This document shows, piece after piece, positions 43,255 to 52,330 of a DNA stretch of 64,000 nt. Under the pieces are notes generated by a model, which was not told where the DNA came from, did not search any database, and saw nothing but the letters and a program-made list of their open reading frames with translations. Source of the stretch: Sneathiella chungangensis. Its GTDB lineage: Bacteria; Pseudomonadota; Alphaproteobacteria; Sneathiellales; Sneathiellaceae. A program made the translations under genes and the position numbers. The number at the start of each line of letters is the position of its first letter. The first letter of the stretch is position 1. Location of the stretch: NCBI RefSeq assembly GCF_009882935.1, contig NZ_WTVA01000004.1, positions 245,117-309,116 of the forward strand. Direction: 5' to 3'.

Positions 43255-45399
43255 TTACTTTCTCCATTTATGAGTTACTTGAGCCGCGTGAGCAGCTGAA
43301 ACTTGTGCATTTCTGTTTTTCAGTGCGATGACGGCATCGACGGCGACAACGCCTTTTCCTTGCGGCAGAACCAGCAGCGGATTGATATCGACGGAGTCTA
43401 TCTGCGAGGCATTGGCGACGGCGAAGTCACCCAAAGCGACAATTGCATCGACGAGACCCTCGATATCCGCCGGGGGCTTGCCCCTTACGCCGTGAAGGAT
43501 TTTTTGTCCGCGTAGCTCCGCAAGCATGCTTTGGGCCTCAGCCTTGGAAACCGGTGCTTTGCGGAAACTCACGTCCTGCATAATCTCAATAAAAATTCCG
43601 CCAAGGCCGACCATCAGCATGGGGCCAAATACCGCGTCATTCTGAATCCCCAGAGAAAATTCCAGACCGTCAGAGATCATCGGTGAGACGAGAACGCCGT
43701 TGATACGGGCATTCGGTGCGTTTCTGCGTATATTCTCAATGATCCGATCATAGGCCAGTCCAACCTCTTCCGGATCTTCCAACGAGAGTTCAACGCCTCC
43801 GATATCAGATTTATGCGGTAAATCAGGACTAACGATTTTCATTGCGACAGGACCCCCGATTTGCGCGGCAGCCTCCATGGCGTCAGTCCGATTTGAGACG
43901 AGCGCTTCTTTCGGGATGGGGACGCCCGCATCAGAGATAATTTTCTTGGCGGTCGTTTCGTCCAGGATTATATCGCTCGACGGGTTGGAAAACGGCTCTA
44001 TCGACGATACTTCCGCAGGATGTGACGTAAAAGATTGTCCAAAGAAGCGTAGAGCAGCGAGAGGACGCATTGGCTCGGACGCATCTTCAAATACTAAATA
44101 GCCCAACTTTTCGTACCCTTCCCGGATTTCGGGGGTAGGGGACAGGACCAAGGCAACAATTGCCTCCGGATTCTTCTCGCGGAAGCTTTTCAGAACCGCA
44201 TAAATCTTTGGCTGGAGCGTCGGCGAGTTGTCGAGCCCGACCAGGTAGCAGGCAAGCATGTCGCAATTGCCGGACGTTGACACAATCTCCATCGATTTTT
44301 CGACGAGAGAAAAGTCGTTGAGGAGTTGCGCCGTTGTATCAATCGGATTGCGAACACTCGAAAAGGGCAGGAGTTCGCGAAGGTTGTCCTGGACTTCTTC
44401 GGGAAGGGCCGGGACCTTCAAACCGGCGCGGGACGCGGCGTCGGCCATTAATACCCCGAAGCCACCGGATATCGTGTAAACGCAAAGGTTCCCACCTTTT
44501 GGCAATGCGGGGGCGTACAAACAGGTATAGGCGACCTGCATGGCCTCCTCCACCGTCTCCGCGCGATAAGCGCCATATTGCTTTAGCACGGCGTCATATA
44601 GCGCATCTTCTCCGGCCAATGTTGCTGTGTGCGACGCCGCAGCTATCGCGCCGGCTTCAGAGGACCCGACCTTGACGATCACCACCGGTTTTCCGTTTTC
44701 TCGCGCTTTTTTTAGCGCGTTTGCCAGTTTGTTGCCGTCTCTGATACCCTCAAGATATCCCAAAATCACTTTGGTATCTGGATCGGTCGCCAGATACTCC
44801 AGACACTCCGAAAAATCGACGTCGCACTGATTACCAAAGGCAATCCAGTGATTTAGTCCTATGTTCCGCTGTTTGAGAAGAGACAGGACAAGGGAGGCAA
44901 ATCCGCCGCTTTGTGTGATCACACTGAGTTCACCGACGGGCGGCAAATGTTCGGCGCCACCGGCGAAGGTCGCCCATGAGCCAATTTTGTTGTTACCGAC
45001 GCCGATGCAATTTGGCCCGATAATCCGTATTCCGCCCTCGCGCGCCGTGGCAATGATCTCGTCCTGCAATGCAGTTCCGGCCTCCCCTTCTTCCGCAAAT
45101 CCGGAACTCATAATGATACAGGCGTCTATGCCCTTTTTTATGCAGTCTTTGAGGGCGTCATTAACAATCGGGGCCGGGAGGGCGATGAGTGCGAGATCGA
45201 TATCCTTTTCCACGTCCAGCAAAGACGAATAGGCCTTTATTCCCTGGATTTCAGGGCGACTGAGATTAATCGGATAGATCTCACCCGAATAATTGCGTTT
45301 GAGAAGGTCAATGGGCCTTCCGCCAATACGCTTCGGATCATTCGACGCCCCGATAACCGCAATTGATCTTGGGTTCAACAAATGATGTAGGGGCGTCAT
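43255..45399 (-). CDS. ADP-forming acyl-CoA synthetase (fused alpha-beta)
   Basis: A 714-residue NDP-forming acetate-CoA ligase-type enzyme: N-terminal CoA-binding domain (IAVIGASNDPKRIGGRPIDL), two flavodoxin-like succinyl-CoA ligase domains (GPNCIGVGN; VVIVKVGSSEAGAIAAASHT with the phospho-His) and a C-terminal ATP-grasp domain (GGPVAMKIVSPDLPHKSDIG). It interconverts acyl-CoA plus ADP with acid plus ATP. Stop and start overlaps tie it to the DUF35 gene. In related clusters it activates the acid substrate. Confidence 0.85.
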   Translation of the reverse strand: MTPLHHLLNPRSIAVIGASNDPKRIGGRPIDLLKRNYSGEIYPINLSRPEIQGIKAYSSLLDVEKDIDLALIALPAPIVNDALKDCIKKGIDACIIMSSGFAEEGEAGTALQDEIIATAREGGIRIIGPNCIGVGNNKIGSWATFAGGAEHLPPVGELSVITQSGGFASLVLSLLKQRNIGLNHWIAFGNQCDVDFSECLEYLATDPDTKVILGYLEGIRDGNKLANALKKARENGKPVVIVKVGSSEAGAIAAASHTATLAGEDALYDAVLKQYGAYRAETVEEAMQVAYTCLYAPALPKGGNLCVYTISGGFGVLMADAASRAGLKVPALPEEVQDNLRELLPFSSVRNPIDTTAQLLNDFSLVEKSMEIVSTSGNCDMLACYLVGLDNSPTLQPKIYAVLKSFREKNPEAIVALVLSPTPEIREGYEKLGYLVFEDASEPMRPLAALRFFGQSFTSHPAEVSSIEPFSNPSSDIILDETTAKKIISDAGVPIPKEALVSNRTDAMEAAAQIGGPVAMKIVSPDLPHKSDIGGVELSLEDPEEVGLAYDRIIENIRRNAPNARINGVLVSPMISDGLEFSLGIQNDAVFGPMLMVGLGGIFIEIMQDVSFRKAPVSKAEAQSMLAELRGQKILHGVRGKPPADIEGLVDAIVALGDFAVANASQIDSVDINPLLVLPQGKGVVAVDAVIALKNRNAQVSAAHAAQVTHKWRK

Positions 45400-45803
45400 T
45401 TCTGCACCTGGAATACTGGAAGTGAAATGGAGTCTGAAACGGTTATAAACTGAACGGCAACGCGCTGGCCGATTGCGACCTCCTCAGGCGCCAGTCCCAC
45501 GATGTTGGAGAGCATTCTCGGTCCTTCCTCCAGATCGATGAGGGCGACAATATACGGCACGTCATCCTTGAATTCATTGCCTGCCGGGCGACGCTGCACG
45601 GTATAGGAATAAATTGTGCCGTTGCCGGAAACCTCCTTGTAGCTGAGGTCTGTCAAATGACAGTGGGGGCATAGTGTGCGCGGGTAGTAATGGAATTTGC
45701 CGCAGCTAGAGCAGTGCGGGAGCTTCAACTTCCCCGACAATCCCGAGGCCCAGAAAGGCTCTGAGTCGGAATCTACAACCGGAATAGGCTTGTTGTATTC
45801 CAT
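45396..45803 (-). CDS. DUF35 zinc-ribbon/OB-fold protein, aldolase or hydratase partner
   Basis: A 135-residue protein with a rubredoxin-like zinc ribbon (C31, C34, C45, C48: CSSCG and CPHC) and a C-terminal OB fold (VSGNGTIYSYTVQRRP, PYIVALIDLEEGPRMLSNIV). Such DUF35 proteins form complexes with thiolase-like proteins, as the DUF35 part of ChsH2 does with Ltp2 in steroid side-chain cleavage. The thiolase-like gene lies two bases upstream, so a complex is expected. Confidence 0.82.
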   Translation of the reverse strand: MEYNKPIPVVDSDSEPFWASGLSGKLKLPHCSSCGKFHYYPRTLCPHCHLTDLSYKEVSGNGTIYSYTVQRRPAGNEFKDDVPYIVALIDLEEGPRMLSNIVGLAPEEVAIGQRVAVQFITVSDSISLPVFQVQK

Positions 45804-45805
45804 GA

Positions 45806-46975
45806 TTATGCCCTCCCAAGGATACAGGTTGCGCCGCTCGACAAATATCCCCCGGTGCCATGAACCAGCGCCAGGCGGGCGTCATCGACCTGACGGGATC
45901 CGCACTCTCCGCGAAGTTGGCGAACGGCTTCTATTATCAGGAAAATGCCGAACATCCCCGGATGCATATTCGATAACCCGCCACCGCCTGTATTGATGGG
46001 AAATGCGCCGCCTGGGGCAATTCTTCCGTTTCTGACGAATTGCGCCGCCTCTCCGCGTTTGCAAACACCAATTGCTTCAAGCGTAAGCAAGACAGTGATG
46101 GTAAAGGAGTCATATAATTGCATAACGTCGATGTCGGTAAGGGATACCCCCGCCATTTCAATGGCGCGCCGGCTCGACATTTCGGCAGGTAGAAGCCGGC
46201 ACAGATCCTCCATTTCTGAAACAAGCAGGCTGGCCTGTGCTTCGCCGAAACCAAGGACGTCGATCGGTTGCGATTTCAAGTCTTTCGCGCGCTCACTTGT
46301 CGTCACGATTACGGCGCCGGCTCCGTCCGTCACAAGGCAGCAATCTGCCGCGCGGAGCGGGTCGCAGATTTGCGGGCTGTTGAGGACGTCCTCTATCGTT
46401 AAATCGTCTCGTTTGAATGCCGCGTCATTGAGTTGTGCCCAACGTCGTGCGGAAACCGCGACTTCCGCCAAATCCTCGGGCCGGGCTCCGGTTTCATGCA
46501 TATACCGCATTGTGGCGAGCGCATAGGTGCCGACCGGGTTGGCAAGACCATAAGGAACGTCATACTGGAAGTTAAGATCCGTTGGCCTGCCACCGAATGA
46601 TCTCGCTCGGGCGCTGCGCTGGGCGCTGCCATAAACGATCAACGCAACCTCACACTGTCCGGATTGAATGGCGAGCGATGCATGACCTAACTGGGCCTCG
46701 AACACTGATCCGCCAATATTCGTACTGTCCATATAACGTGGCGTGATGCCCAAATATTCACCGACCGTCACGGGCATAAGTATTCCCGGCCCGTTCAATC
46801 CCCATACGCCGGAGGTCAGCAGCCCGTCGACATCTGACATTTTGAGCCCGGCATCATCAAGCGCGGCCAATGCGGCCTTCGCCTGTGCTTGCAGAACGTT
46901 TTCACCACCGGCAAACTTTCCGTTCTCGAGCGGCAAATCGGCGACACCAACAATTACTGGCGTGTTATTTTTCAA
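45806..46975 (-). CDS. SCP-x/Ltp2-like thiolase-fold protein
   Basis: A 389-residue thiolase-fold protein of the lipid-transfer (SCP-x) group. The nucleophile loop reads TNIGGSVFEAQLGHA, with no Cys at the expected place, and the C-terminal blocks NTGGGGLSNMHPGMFG and VHGTGGYLSSGATCILG match Ltp2-type proteins, which are retro-aldolases rather than thiolases. With the DUF35 partner next door, cleavage of a 3-hydroxyacyl-CoA to a ketone or aldehyde plus short acyl-CoA is likely. TTG start, seven bases after GGAG. Confidence 0.8.
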   Translation of the reverse strand: MKNNTPVIVGVADLPLENGKFAGGENVLQAQAKAALAALDDAGLKMSDVDGLLTSGVWGLNGPGILMPVTVGEYLGITPRYMDSTNIGGSVFEAQLGHASLAIQSGQCEVALIVYGSAQRSARARSFGGRPTDLNFQYDVPYGLANPVGTYALATMRYMHETGARPEDLAEVAVSARRWAQLNDAAFKRDDLTIEDVLNSPQICDPLRAADCCLVTDGAGAVIVTTSERAKDLKSQPIDVLGFGEAQASLLVSEMEDLCRLLPAEMSSRRAIEMAGVSLTDIDVMQLYDSFTITVLLTLEAIGVCKRGEAAQFVRNGRIAPGGAFPINTGGGGLSNMHPGMFGIFLIIEAVRQLRGECGSRQVDDARLALVHGTGGYLSSGATCILGRA

Positions 46976-47008
46976 TTTATTTCTCCAGATCCCGCATTTT
47001 CCACTCTA

Positions 47009-47833
47009 TTAAGTCTTCTTGCGCCAGTTTGAGCGCCCGAAGCCTGAGAAACTAAATGGCTGCTTATTAAGAAAACTGCTGACCGACGATTTATGGTCGT
47101 CGGTTCCGACGCAGGCGCCCTGAGCAAAGGCCTCCAATTCGATCATTGCGGCCTGATCCGTGTGGAATGACCGGTTGAGCAGCACTTTTGATAATCCAAT
47201 CGCGGTCATGGAGGCGCCTTGGAATTTTTGTGCAAGAGTCATCGCCGCGTCGTCAATCTCATCCTCCTCTACGATGTCGTAGACGATGCCATAGGATTTG
47301 GCTTCATCCGGTTTCAGGATGCAGGACGAAAAGACGATTTCTTTGGCACGTTGAAGCCCGACAATTCTTGGCAGCAGATAAAGCGCGGCTAGATCGGGGA
47401 TTAGACCCATGCGCGCAAACACCGAGCAGAACCGCGCATTTGGCGTCGCCAGGATAAAATCAGCTGCCAGGCTCAGACTGAAACCGGCCCCGAACGCGGG
47501 ACCATTGACGGCAGCAATAACCGGCATTTCCAAATTTACAAGATCGGAAAACCAAGTGTGGGCCTCAGCAATTCGATTGCGGATCATGGCCGTGGTTCTT
47601 GATATTGTCATTCCCTTGACATCACCGCCGGCCGAGAAGGCGTCACCCGCTCCTTTGATTATCAGCGCTCGCACATCCAGGTTTTTAGTATCAACCCCTT
47701 CGCGCAGCCGGCGTACTACGTCGGCAATTTCAACGCGGATATCATTATCGAGCGCATTTTTTACTTCCGGGCGGTTCAATGTGAGAACGGCTATTTTATC
47801 GGATATTTCAAACTGGATTGACGCGTATTTCAT
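47009..47833 (-). CDS. Enoyl-CoA hydratase/isomerase
   Basis: A 274-residue crotonase-fold enzyme: KGAGDAFSAGGDVKGM and VNGPAFGAGFSLSLAADFIL form the oxyanion hole and CoA pocket; ARMGLIPDLAALYLLPRIVG follows. The two usual hydratase Glu positions are not both evident (a Pro-Asp occurs in the second), so isomerase or another crotonase reaction is possible. Fourteen bases after the MaoC gene in the operon. Confidence 0.82.
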   Translation of the reverse strand: MKYASIQFEISDKIAVLTLNRPEVKNALDNDIRVEIADVVRRLREGVDTKNLDVRALIIKGAGDAFSAGGDVKGMTISRTTAMIRNRIAEAHTWFSDLVNLEMPVIAAVNGPAFGAGFSLSLAADFILATPNARFCSVFARMGLIPDLAALYLLPRIVGLQRAKEIVFSSCILKPDEAKSYGIVYDIVEEDEIDDAAMTLAQKFQGASMTAIGLSKVLLNRSFHTDQAAMIELEAFAQGACVGTDDHKSSVSSFLNKQPFSFSGFGRSNWRKKT

Positions 47834-47847
47834 TTATAACCATCCCC

Positions 47848-48702
47848 TCATGCAAATTTTGCGAAGCCATTGTCCAGGACCATCGCGTCGCGTTCCCGTA
47901 CCCATGCCCTGAACCGCGCCTCGTTATCCGAGCGCCAGATGTCCACAGAGATCGTTTCTCCTGGAAAGACGGGCTTCGTGAACCGGCATTCGAATTGCGA
48001 CAGGCGGGAAGCATCATAATCGCAGCATGCCTTGACGACAGCATGTGCCGCCATACCCCAGCTGCATAAACCATGAAGGATCGGCGCTGGAAACCCGGCT
48101 TGCGCCGCAACGGCAGGATCTGCATGAAGGGGGTTTCTGTCGGCGTTCAACCGATAGTAAAGCGCGGATTGGGGAGTTGACGGCAAGCCGACAACTATAT
48201 CCGGGGTGCGCTCTGGGGGCGTTTTCGGTTCGGCGGGTTTTCCCGGTTTTCCGCCGAATCCGCCATTTGCGCGACAGAATATAGTAGATGTCAGTTTGGC
48301 CAGGAGTTCGTTATTTTGATGATTAGCTATACTTCGCTCTATGACCACCAGTGCGCCGCGGCCTTCCCCTTTATCAATAACATCGACTATCTTGTCGCGG
48401 GCACGGATCGTGCCTTCCGCGGGGAGGGGGGAGAATATCGTAAGTCCCTGCTCACCGTGAACGACTTTTGTCCGATCAATGCCGGAGTTAGGATCCGCGG
48501 TTATTGGGGTGGAGGTGCCAAGGACGGCCGCCATGGTAGGAAAGCTGACCAGATTATTTTCATAGACATATTGAAGCTGATTAACGTCGGTAGGGATATA
48601 ACCTAGTCCGATGCTCAAGGCATAGAAAATCGAATTGTCTTTAGTATAGGTCTGAATCACGTCCTCGAAAGGCCAGTTCAATAATGTTTCTTGATTAATC
48701 AA
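47848..48702 (-). CDS. MaoC-family 2-enoyl-CoA hydratase (double hot-dog)
   Basis: A 284-residue (R)-specific enoyl-CoA hydratase like hydratase 2 of peroxisomal MFE-2. The N-terminal hot dog recognises the acyl tail (FYALSIGLGYIPTDVNQLQY); the C-terminal one carries the motif YRLNADRNPLHADPAVAAQA then PILHGLCSWG, with catalytic Asp and His. TTG start with a weak site. Pairs logically with the SDR dehydrogenase in the same operon. Confidence 0.85.
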   Translation of the reverse strand: MINQETLLNWPFEDVIQTYTKDNSIFYALSIGLGYIPTDVNQLQYVYENNLVSFPTMAAVLGTSTPITADPNSGIDRTKVVHGEQGLTIFSPLPAEGTIRARDKIVDVIDKGEGRGALVVIERSIANHQNNELLAKLTSTIFCRANGGFGGKPGKPAEPKTPPERTPDIVVGLPSTPQSALYYRLNADRNPLHADPAVAAQAGFPAPILHGLCSWGMAAHAVVKACCDYDASRLSQFECRFTKPVFPGETISVDIWRSDNEARFRAWVRERDAMVLDNGFAKFA

Positions 48703-48746
48703 TTTTCTTCATCCCGTTTATTAGTATTGTTGCTGGGCGGGGAGAT

Positions 48747-49904
48747 TTATTGCGATGGCATTTCCAAAACGGCCTTCGCAAGAATGTTCCGCTGAATTTC
48801 ATTGCTTCCGGCGTAAATTGTCCCGGGGCGGGAGAAAAAATAATACCCGAGCGGATCAATCGAGGCGTTGCCGAAATTGCTCGGCCCTAAATGAGGTCCT
48901 TGCTCGCCGGCCACCTCCAACATTAATTCCGTGACACGTTGATAGAGTTCGGATGATACTATTTTGAGGATCGACATTTCCGGTCCAAGAGAGCCGCCGT
49001 GTTTAAGCGCGTCTGCATATCGACGATAGGTTCCCACATGATCGTCAATATCCATCTTCAACTTTATGAAGTCATTGACGAATACGGGATCGTCAAAAAG
49101 ACCCTTTTCCCTCGCAAGCTCCTTAAGGCTGCCAAACGCTATCATCGCAAATTTAGGGCTGCCAATTGTCAGGCGTTCGAAACCAAGCAGGGTTTTCGCC
49201 ATCGTCCAGCCTTCGTTGATGTTACCGACAATGTTTTCCTTGGGAATTCGGACATCATCGAAAAACACTTCACAGAATTCTTCCTCACCACCCAAAGTCC
49301 GAATTGGCCGAACCGTAATTCCAGGCGTATCCATTCGGGCCAGAAGAAAACTGATGCCCTCCTGTTTTTTTGCAGTTGGGTCAGTGCGAACGAGCATGAA
49401 TATATCTGTCGCGTCCTGAGCGACCGTAGTCCAGATTTTCTGTCCGTTGACGACCCAGTGGTCCCCGTCCAGTATCGCTTTTGTACGCAACGAGGCGAGA
49501 TCGGATCCAGAACCAGGCTCGGAATAGCCCTGGCACCAGATGTCTTCGCAGGCCAGAATTCTTGGCAAATAATATTTCTTCTGGGCGTCTGATCCGAACC
49601 GGATAAGCAGCATGCCAATCATCACGATGCCCATATCGGGGGCCCTTGAAACACCAGCGGAATCGAAAATGTCATGGTAGGCTACCATCTTTTCGATATC
49701 GAGCCCCATGCCTCCGTGCTCAACCGGCCACGCCGGGGCGAGCCATCCTTTTTTCGAAAGTTTGAGCGTCCAGGGTTTGATTTCTTTCCATCTCACCCGA
49801 CGACCTTGATACCTGAGGCTGGCCGGACATTCCTTTTCGATGAAATTTCGCAGCATGTCGCGAAATTCTTCGTCCGGCATTGCGTTGTAATCTACTTCGG
49901 TCAT
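48747..49904 (-). CDS. Acyl-CoA dehydrogenase (pair member 1)
   Basis: A 385-residue FAD enzyme introducing a double bond into acyl-CoA. CQGYSEPGSGSDLASLRTKA and VNGQKIWTTVAQDATDIFML are the flavin and substrate blocks. Near the C-terminus RPGTIYAGSNEIQRNIL has A365 where MCAD-type enzymes have the catalytic Glu, so the base lies elsewhere, as in several steroid-type dehydrogenases. Its start overlaps the end of a second dehydrogenase gene, suggesting an alpha2beta2 heteromer. Confidence 0.85.
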   Translation of the reverse strand: MTEVDYNAMPDEEFRDMLRNFIEKECPASLRYQGRRVRWKEIKPWTLKLSKKGWLAPAWPVEHGGMGLDIEKMVAYHDIFDSAGVSRAPDMGIVMIGMLLIRFGSDAQKKYYLPRILACEDIWCQGYSEPGSGSDLASLRTKAILDGDHWVVNGQKIWTTVAQDATDIFMLVRTDPTAKKQEGISFLLARMDTPGITVRPIRTLGGEEEFCEVFFDDVRIPKENIVGNINEGWTMAKTLLGFERLTIGSPKFAMIAFGSLKELAREKGLFDDPVFVNDFIKLKMDIDDHVGTYRRYADALKHGGSLGPEMSILKIVSSELYQRVTELMLEVAGEQGPHLGPSNFGNASIDPLGYYFFSRPGTIYAGSNEIQRNILAKAVLEMPSQ

Positions 49905-51043
49905 GATTTGCCCTCACTGGAAATGAACAATTTCGCATAACGAGCGCGATGGGCCCGTGCGTTTCCAAGAAAAGTCGCCAGAACGATAGTTCGGTGAACA
50001 TATAGGCTGAGATCGTATTCATCGGTGTATCCGATCGCGCCATGGAACTGAATTCCCTGCTGGACGACGGATAGCCCGGCTTCGGAGCATCGCCATTTCG
50101 CCGCAGAAACAGTCATTGCACGGGCATTTGGGTCTGCTCCCGCCTCTATTGTCTCAACCGCCCGCCAAAGAGCCGTGCGCGCCAGTTCAATCTGAATATA
50201 GAGATCTACTGCCTTGTGTTGCAGGACCTGAAACGATCCGATTGACCGGCCGAACTGCTCGCGTTGCCGTAAATAGGTGAGGGACATATCCAGCACTTGC
50301 TGCATGTTTCCAAGCAACTCTGCACTTACCGCGACACGAGCGATATCTAATAGGTCGTCGAGCAGGGATGAGCCATGTTCTGGATCTGCAATAACAGACT
50401 CAGGGGGCACCGTCAGTCCGTCGAATGTCAGGTTTCCTTGGGACGTCCCGTCTGACAACGCTGCAGAATCAATTGAAACATGCGTCAGGTCGTCCAGAAA
50501 AAACAACAGGATGCCGTCTGAACTTCTGGCCGCGACGATATAGGCGTCCACACTATTAGCGAGGGGGACATATCGTGCGGTCCCGGAAATTTGCCAACCG
50601 CTGTCGCTGCGGACGGCGACGGGGCCGACATTGGTGGTATCAAGACCCGTGCTTTCCCCCAGCCATGCCAATGTAGCGGTCAGGTTTCCGGAGATTATTC
50701 CTGGCAATTTTTCTGTTCTAAGTCGGTCGTTATGGCCTAACGCGACCGCCCGTGCCGCCAGCAGGGCCGTGACGACCAGTGGTTCCCGAATTGAGGCCCG
50801 GCCGATTTCTTCATGTAATGCGGCGACTTCGCCAAGACACAGTCCTAATCCTGCGGCCTCTTCCGGAATCAACAACCCGGTCCATCCAAGCTCGGCCATC
50901 GACTTCCACCTGTCGCGAGAATATCCTTCAGATGCTTGTGAATTTTTTCTAATCGAATCTGGGGAAGCTTCTTTGCGGACGAAAAGTGCGACACTGTCCC
51001 GGAGTTGTCGTCGATCTTCGTTTTCAATTAATTTTTGATACAA
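49901..51043 (-). CDS. Acyl-CoA dehydrogenase (pair member 2)
   Basis: A 380-residue acyl-CoA dehydrogenase-fold protein, divergent in sequence. MAELGWTGLLIPEEAAGLGL, SGTARYVPLANSVDAYIVAA and REQFGRSIGSFQVLQHKAVD are visible; the C-terminal part (GAIGYTDEYDLSLYVHRTIV) lacks the usual EGT catalytic block. Likely the partner of the overlapping dehydrogenase, as in FadE28/29-type heteromers. TTG start just after GGGAGA. First gene of the nine-gene operon. Confidence 0.82.
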   Translation of the reverse strand: MYQKLIENEDRRQLRDSVALFVRKEASPDSIRKNSQASEGYSRDRWKSMAELGWTGLLIPEEAAGLGLCLGEVAALHEEIGRASIREPLVVTALLAARAVALGHNDRLRTEKLPGIISGNLTATLAWLGESTGLDTTNVGPVAVRSDSGWQISGTARYVPLANSVDAYIVAARSSDGILLFFLDDLTHVSIDSAALSDGTSQGNLTFDGLTVPPESVIADPEHGSSLLDDLLDIARVAVSAELLGNMQQVLDMSLTYLRQREQFGRSIGSFQVLQHKAVDLYIQIELARTALWRAVETIEAGADPNARAMTVSAAKWRCSEAGLSVVQQGIQFHGAIGYTDEYDLSLYVHRTIVLATFLGNARAHRARYAKLFISSEGKS

Positions 51044-51395
51044 CCTATTCTCCCAAGCGGATTATCTCTTGCGGCCAATTTACAATTCTGCGGATGATAT
51101 CGCAACAACATTTTGACTATCGAAATTAAATTTCATTATTATAGAACATAGTTTCATCGATATTGCGTAGGCCGCACAGAGTATTTTATGCGGTTCGATG
51201 ATGTTGACTGTTCTTATCTATGCACATTAATGGGTTACGGAGTATCGTAAAAATGCTATATCAATTATTAAATCAAAATAATAAACTGCATAATGAAATT
51301 AGATTTTTCAATACAACCTGTTTGCTTTTTTTGCGGTGATCCCTTAAATCAGGTTAGTTATGCGTCCATGTTAATGGTGATTACGAAATTGGAGA
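51044..51395. promoter_or_regulatory. Divergent promoter region with IclR-like palindrome
   Basis: AT-rich 352 bp between the leftward operon and the iclR gene. A perfect odd palindrome GAAATT-A-AATTTC lies at 51122-51134, 78 bp above the first dehydrogenase start. A related half-site (AATGAAATTA) recurs at 51292-51301 in opposite orientation. Both fit AT-rich IclR-type operators; this is inference. Confidence 0.4.
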
Positions 51396-51401
51396 TTGAA
51401 C

Positions 51402-52229
51402 TTGGCAAAGCCATTTAGAACAATGCTTGCTCTTCCGGGTCCTGCCGATGAAAAAATTGATAGGCAATTTATTACGGCGCTGGCCAGAGGGCTTGAAGTT
51501 CTGAGGGTGTTTGAGCCGGGTGAAAATTTCCTAGGAAATCAGGAAATAGCAGAACGGGCGAATTTACCCAAGCCAACGATTACGCGGATAACCCGGACGT
51601 TAACGATGCTCGGCTATCTGGAATATAACGGACGTTTGGAGAAATACTCGCTTGGTACCCCGGTACTTTCCCTTGGCTACGCCTGCCTGGCCAATCTTGG
51701 TGTGACACGTGCGGCCCGGCGGCATATGCAGGAGTTGGCGGATTTCGCCGGAGCTTCGGTAACCGTCGCAAGCCAAGACAGGCTGGACATGACCTATATC
51801 GAAATCGTTCATGGCGGTAGCGGCGGACATCTGCGGCTGGATGTCGGAGCCAGATTTCCTATTTGGCGCACAGCCATGGGAATGGCGTATTTGCATGCCT
51901 TGCCGCAAGACGAACGCGAATTCATGATTGAGCAGATAGAAAAGCAAATTCCCGAAGAAAGTGCAGACTTCCGCGATCGTCTTGATGACGCGTTTCAACA
52001 GTTGGATACTAAAGGTTATTATAGTACTTCTGGCATATTTGAGCGGGGGCTAAACGGGGCTGCGACGGCGATTGTGCTGCCAGATAGTGGTACTATCTAC
52101 AGTATTACGATCCTCGGTCCGGCGTATCAGCTGCCACACGATCGCATCGATGAAGAAATCGGTTATCGCCTGGTTTCAACGGCACGGAATATCGAGTCGG
52201 AACTCCATAACCGTCCATTGGCAATTTAG
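51402..52229 (+). CDS. IclR-family transcriptional regulator
   Basis: A 275-residue regulator: N-terminal winged helix (QFITALARGLEVLRVFEPGE, AERANLPKPTITRITRTLTM) and a C-terminal GAF-like effector domain (GARFPIWRTAMGMAYLHALP). TTG 51402 is chosen because GGAG (51391-51394) lies seven bases before it. It sits between two catabolic clusters and is divergent from one, convergent with the TRAP genes. IclR proteins of this PcaR/PobR-like kind sense aromatic or small carboxylic acids, so it may control either cluster. Confidence 0.85.
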   Translation: MAKPFRTMLALPGPADEKIDRQFITALARGLEVLRVFEPGENFLGNQEIAERANLPKPTITRITRTLTMLGYLEYNGRLEKYSLGTPVLSLGYACLANLGVTRAARRHMQELADFAGASVTVASQDRLDMTYIEIVHGGSGGHLRLDVGARFPIWRTAMGMAYLHALPQDEREFMIEQIEKQIPEESADFRDRLDDAFQQLDTKGYYSTSGIFERGLNGAATAIVLPDSGTIYSITILGPAYQLPHDRIDEEIGYRLVSTARNIESELHNRPLAI

Positions 52230-52330
52230 CCCCTTCCGCAATAATCAGGCTTGACGCCCGCCTTGTGAAGACGGACGTCCAGTTCAAACAAACTCCGGAT
52301 AGAAGGCTCCCCTGTTTTAGAGTAGCCCAG

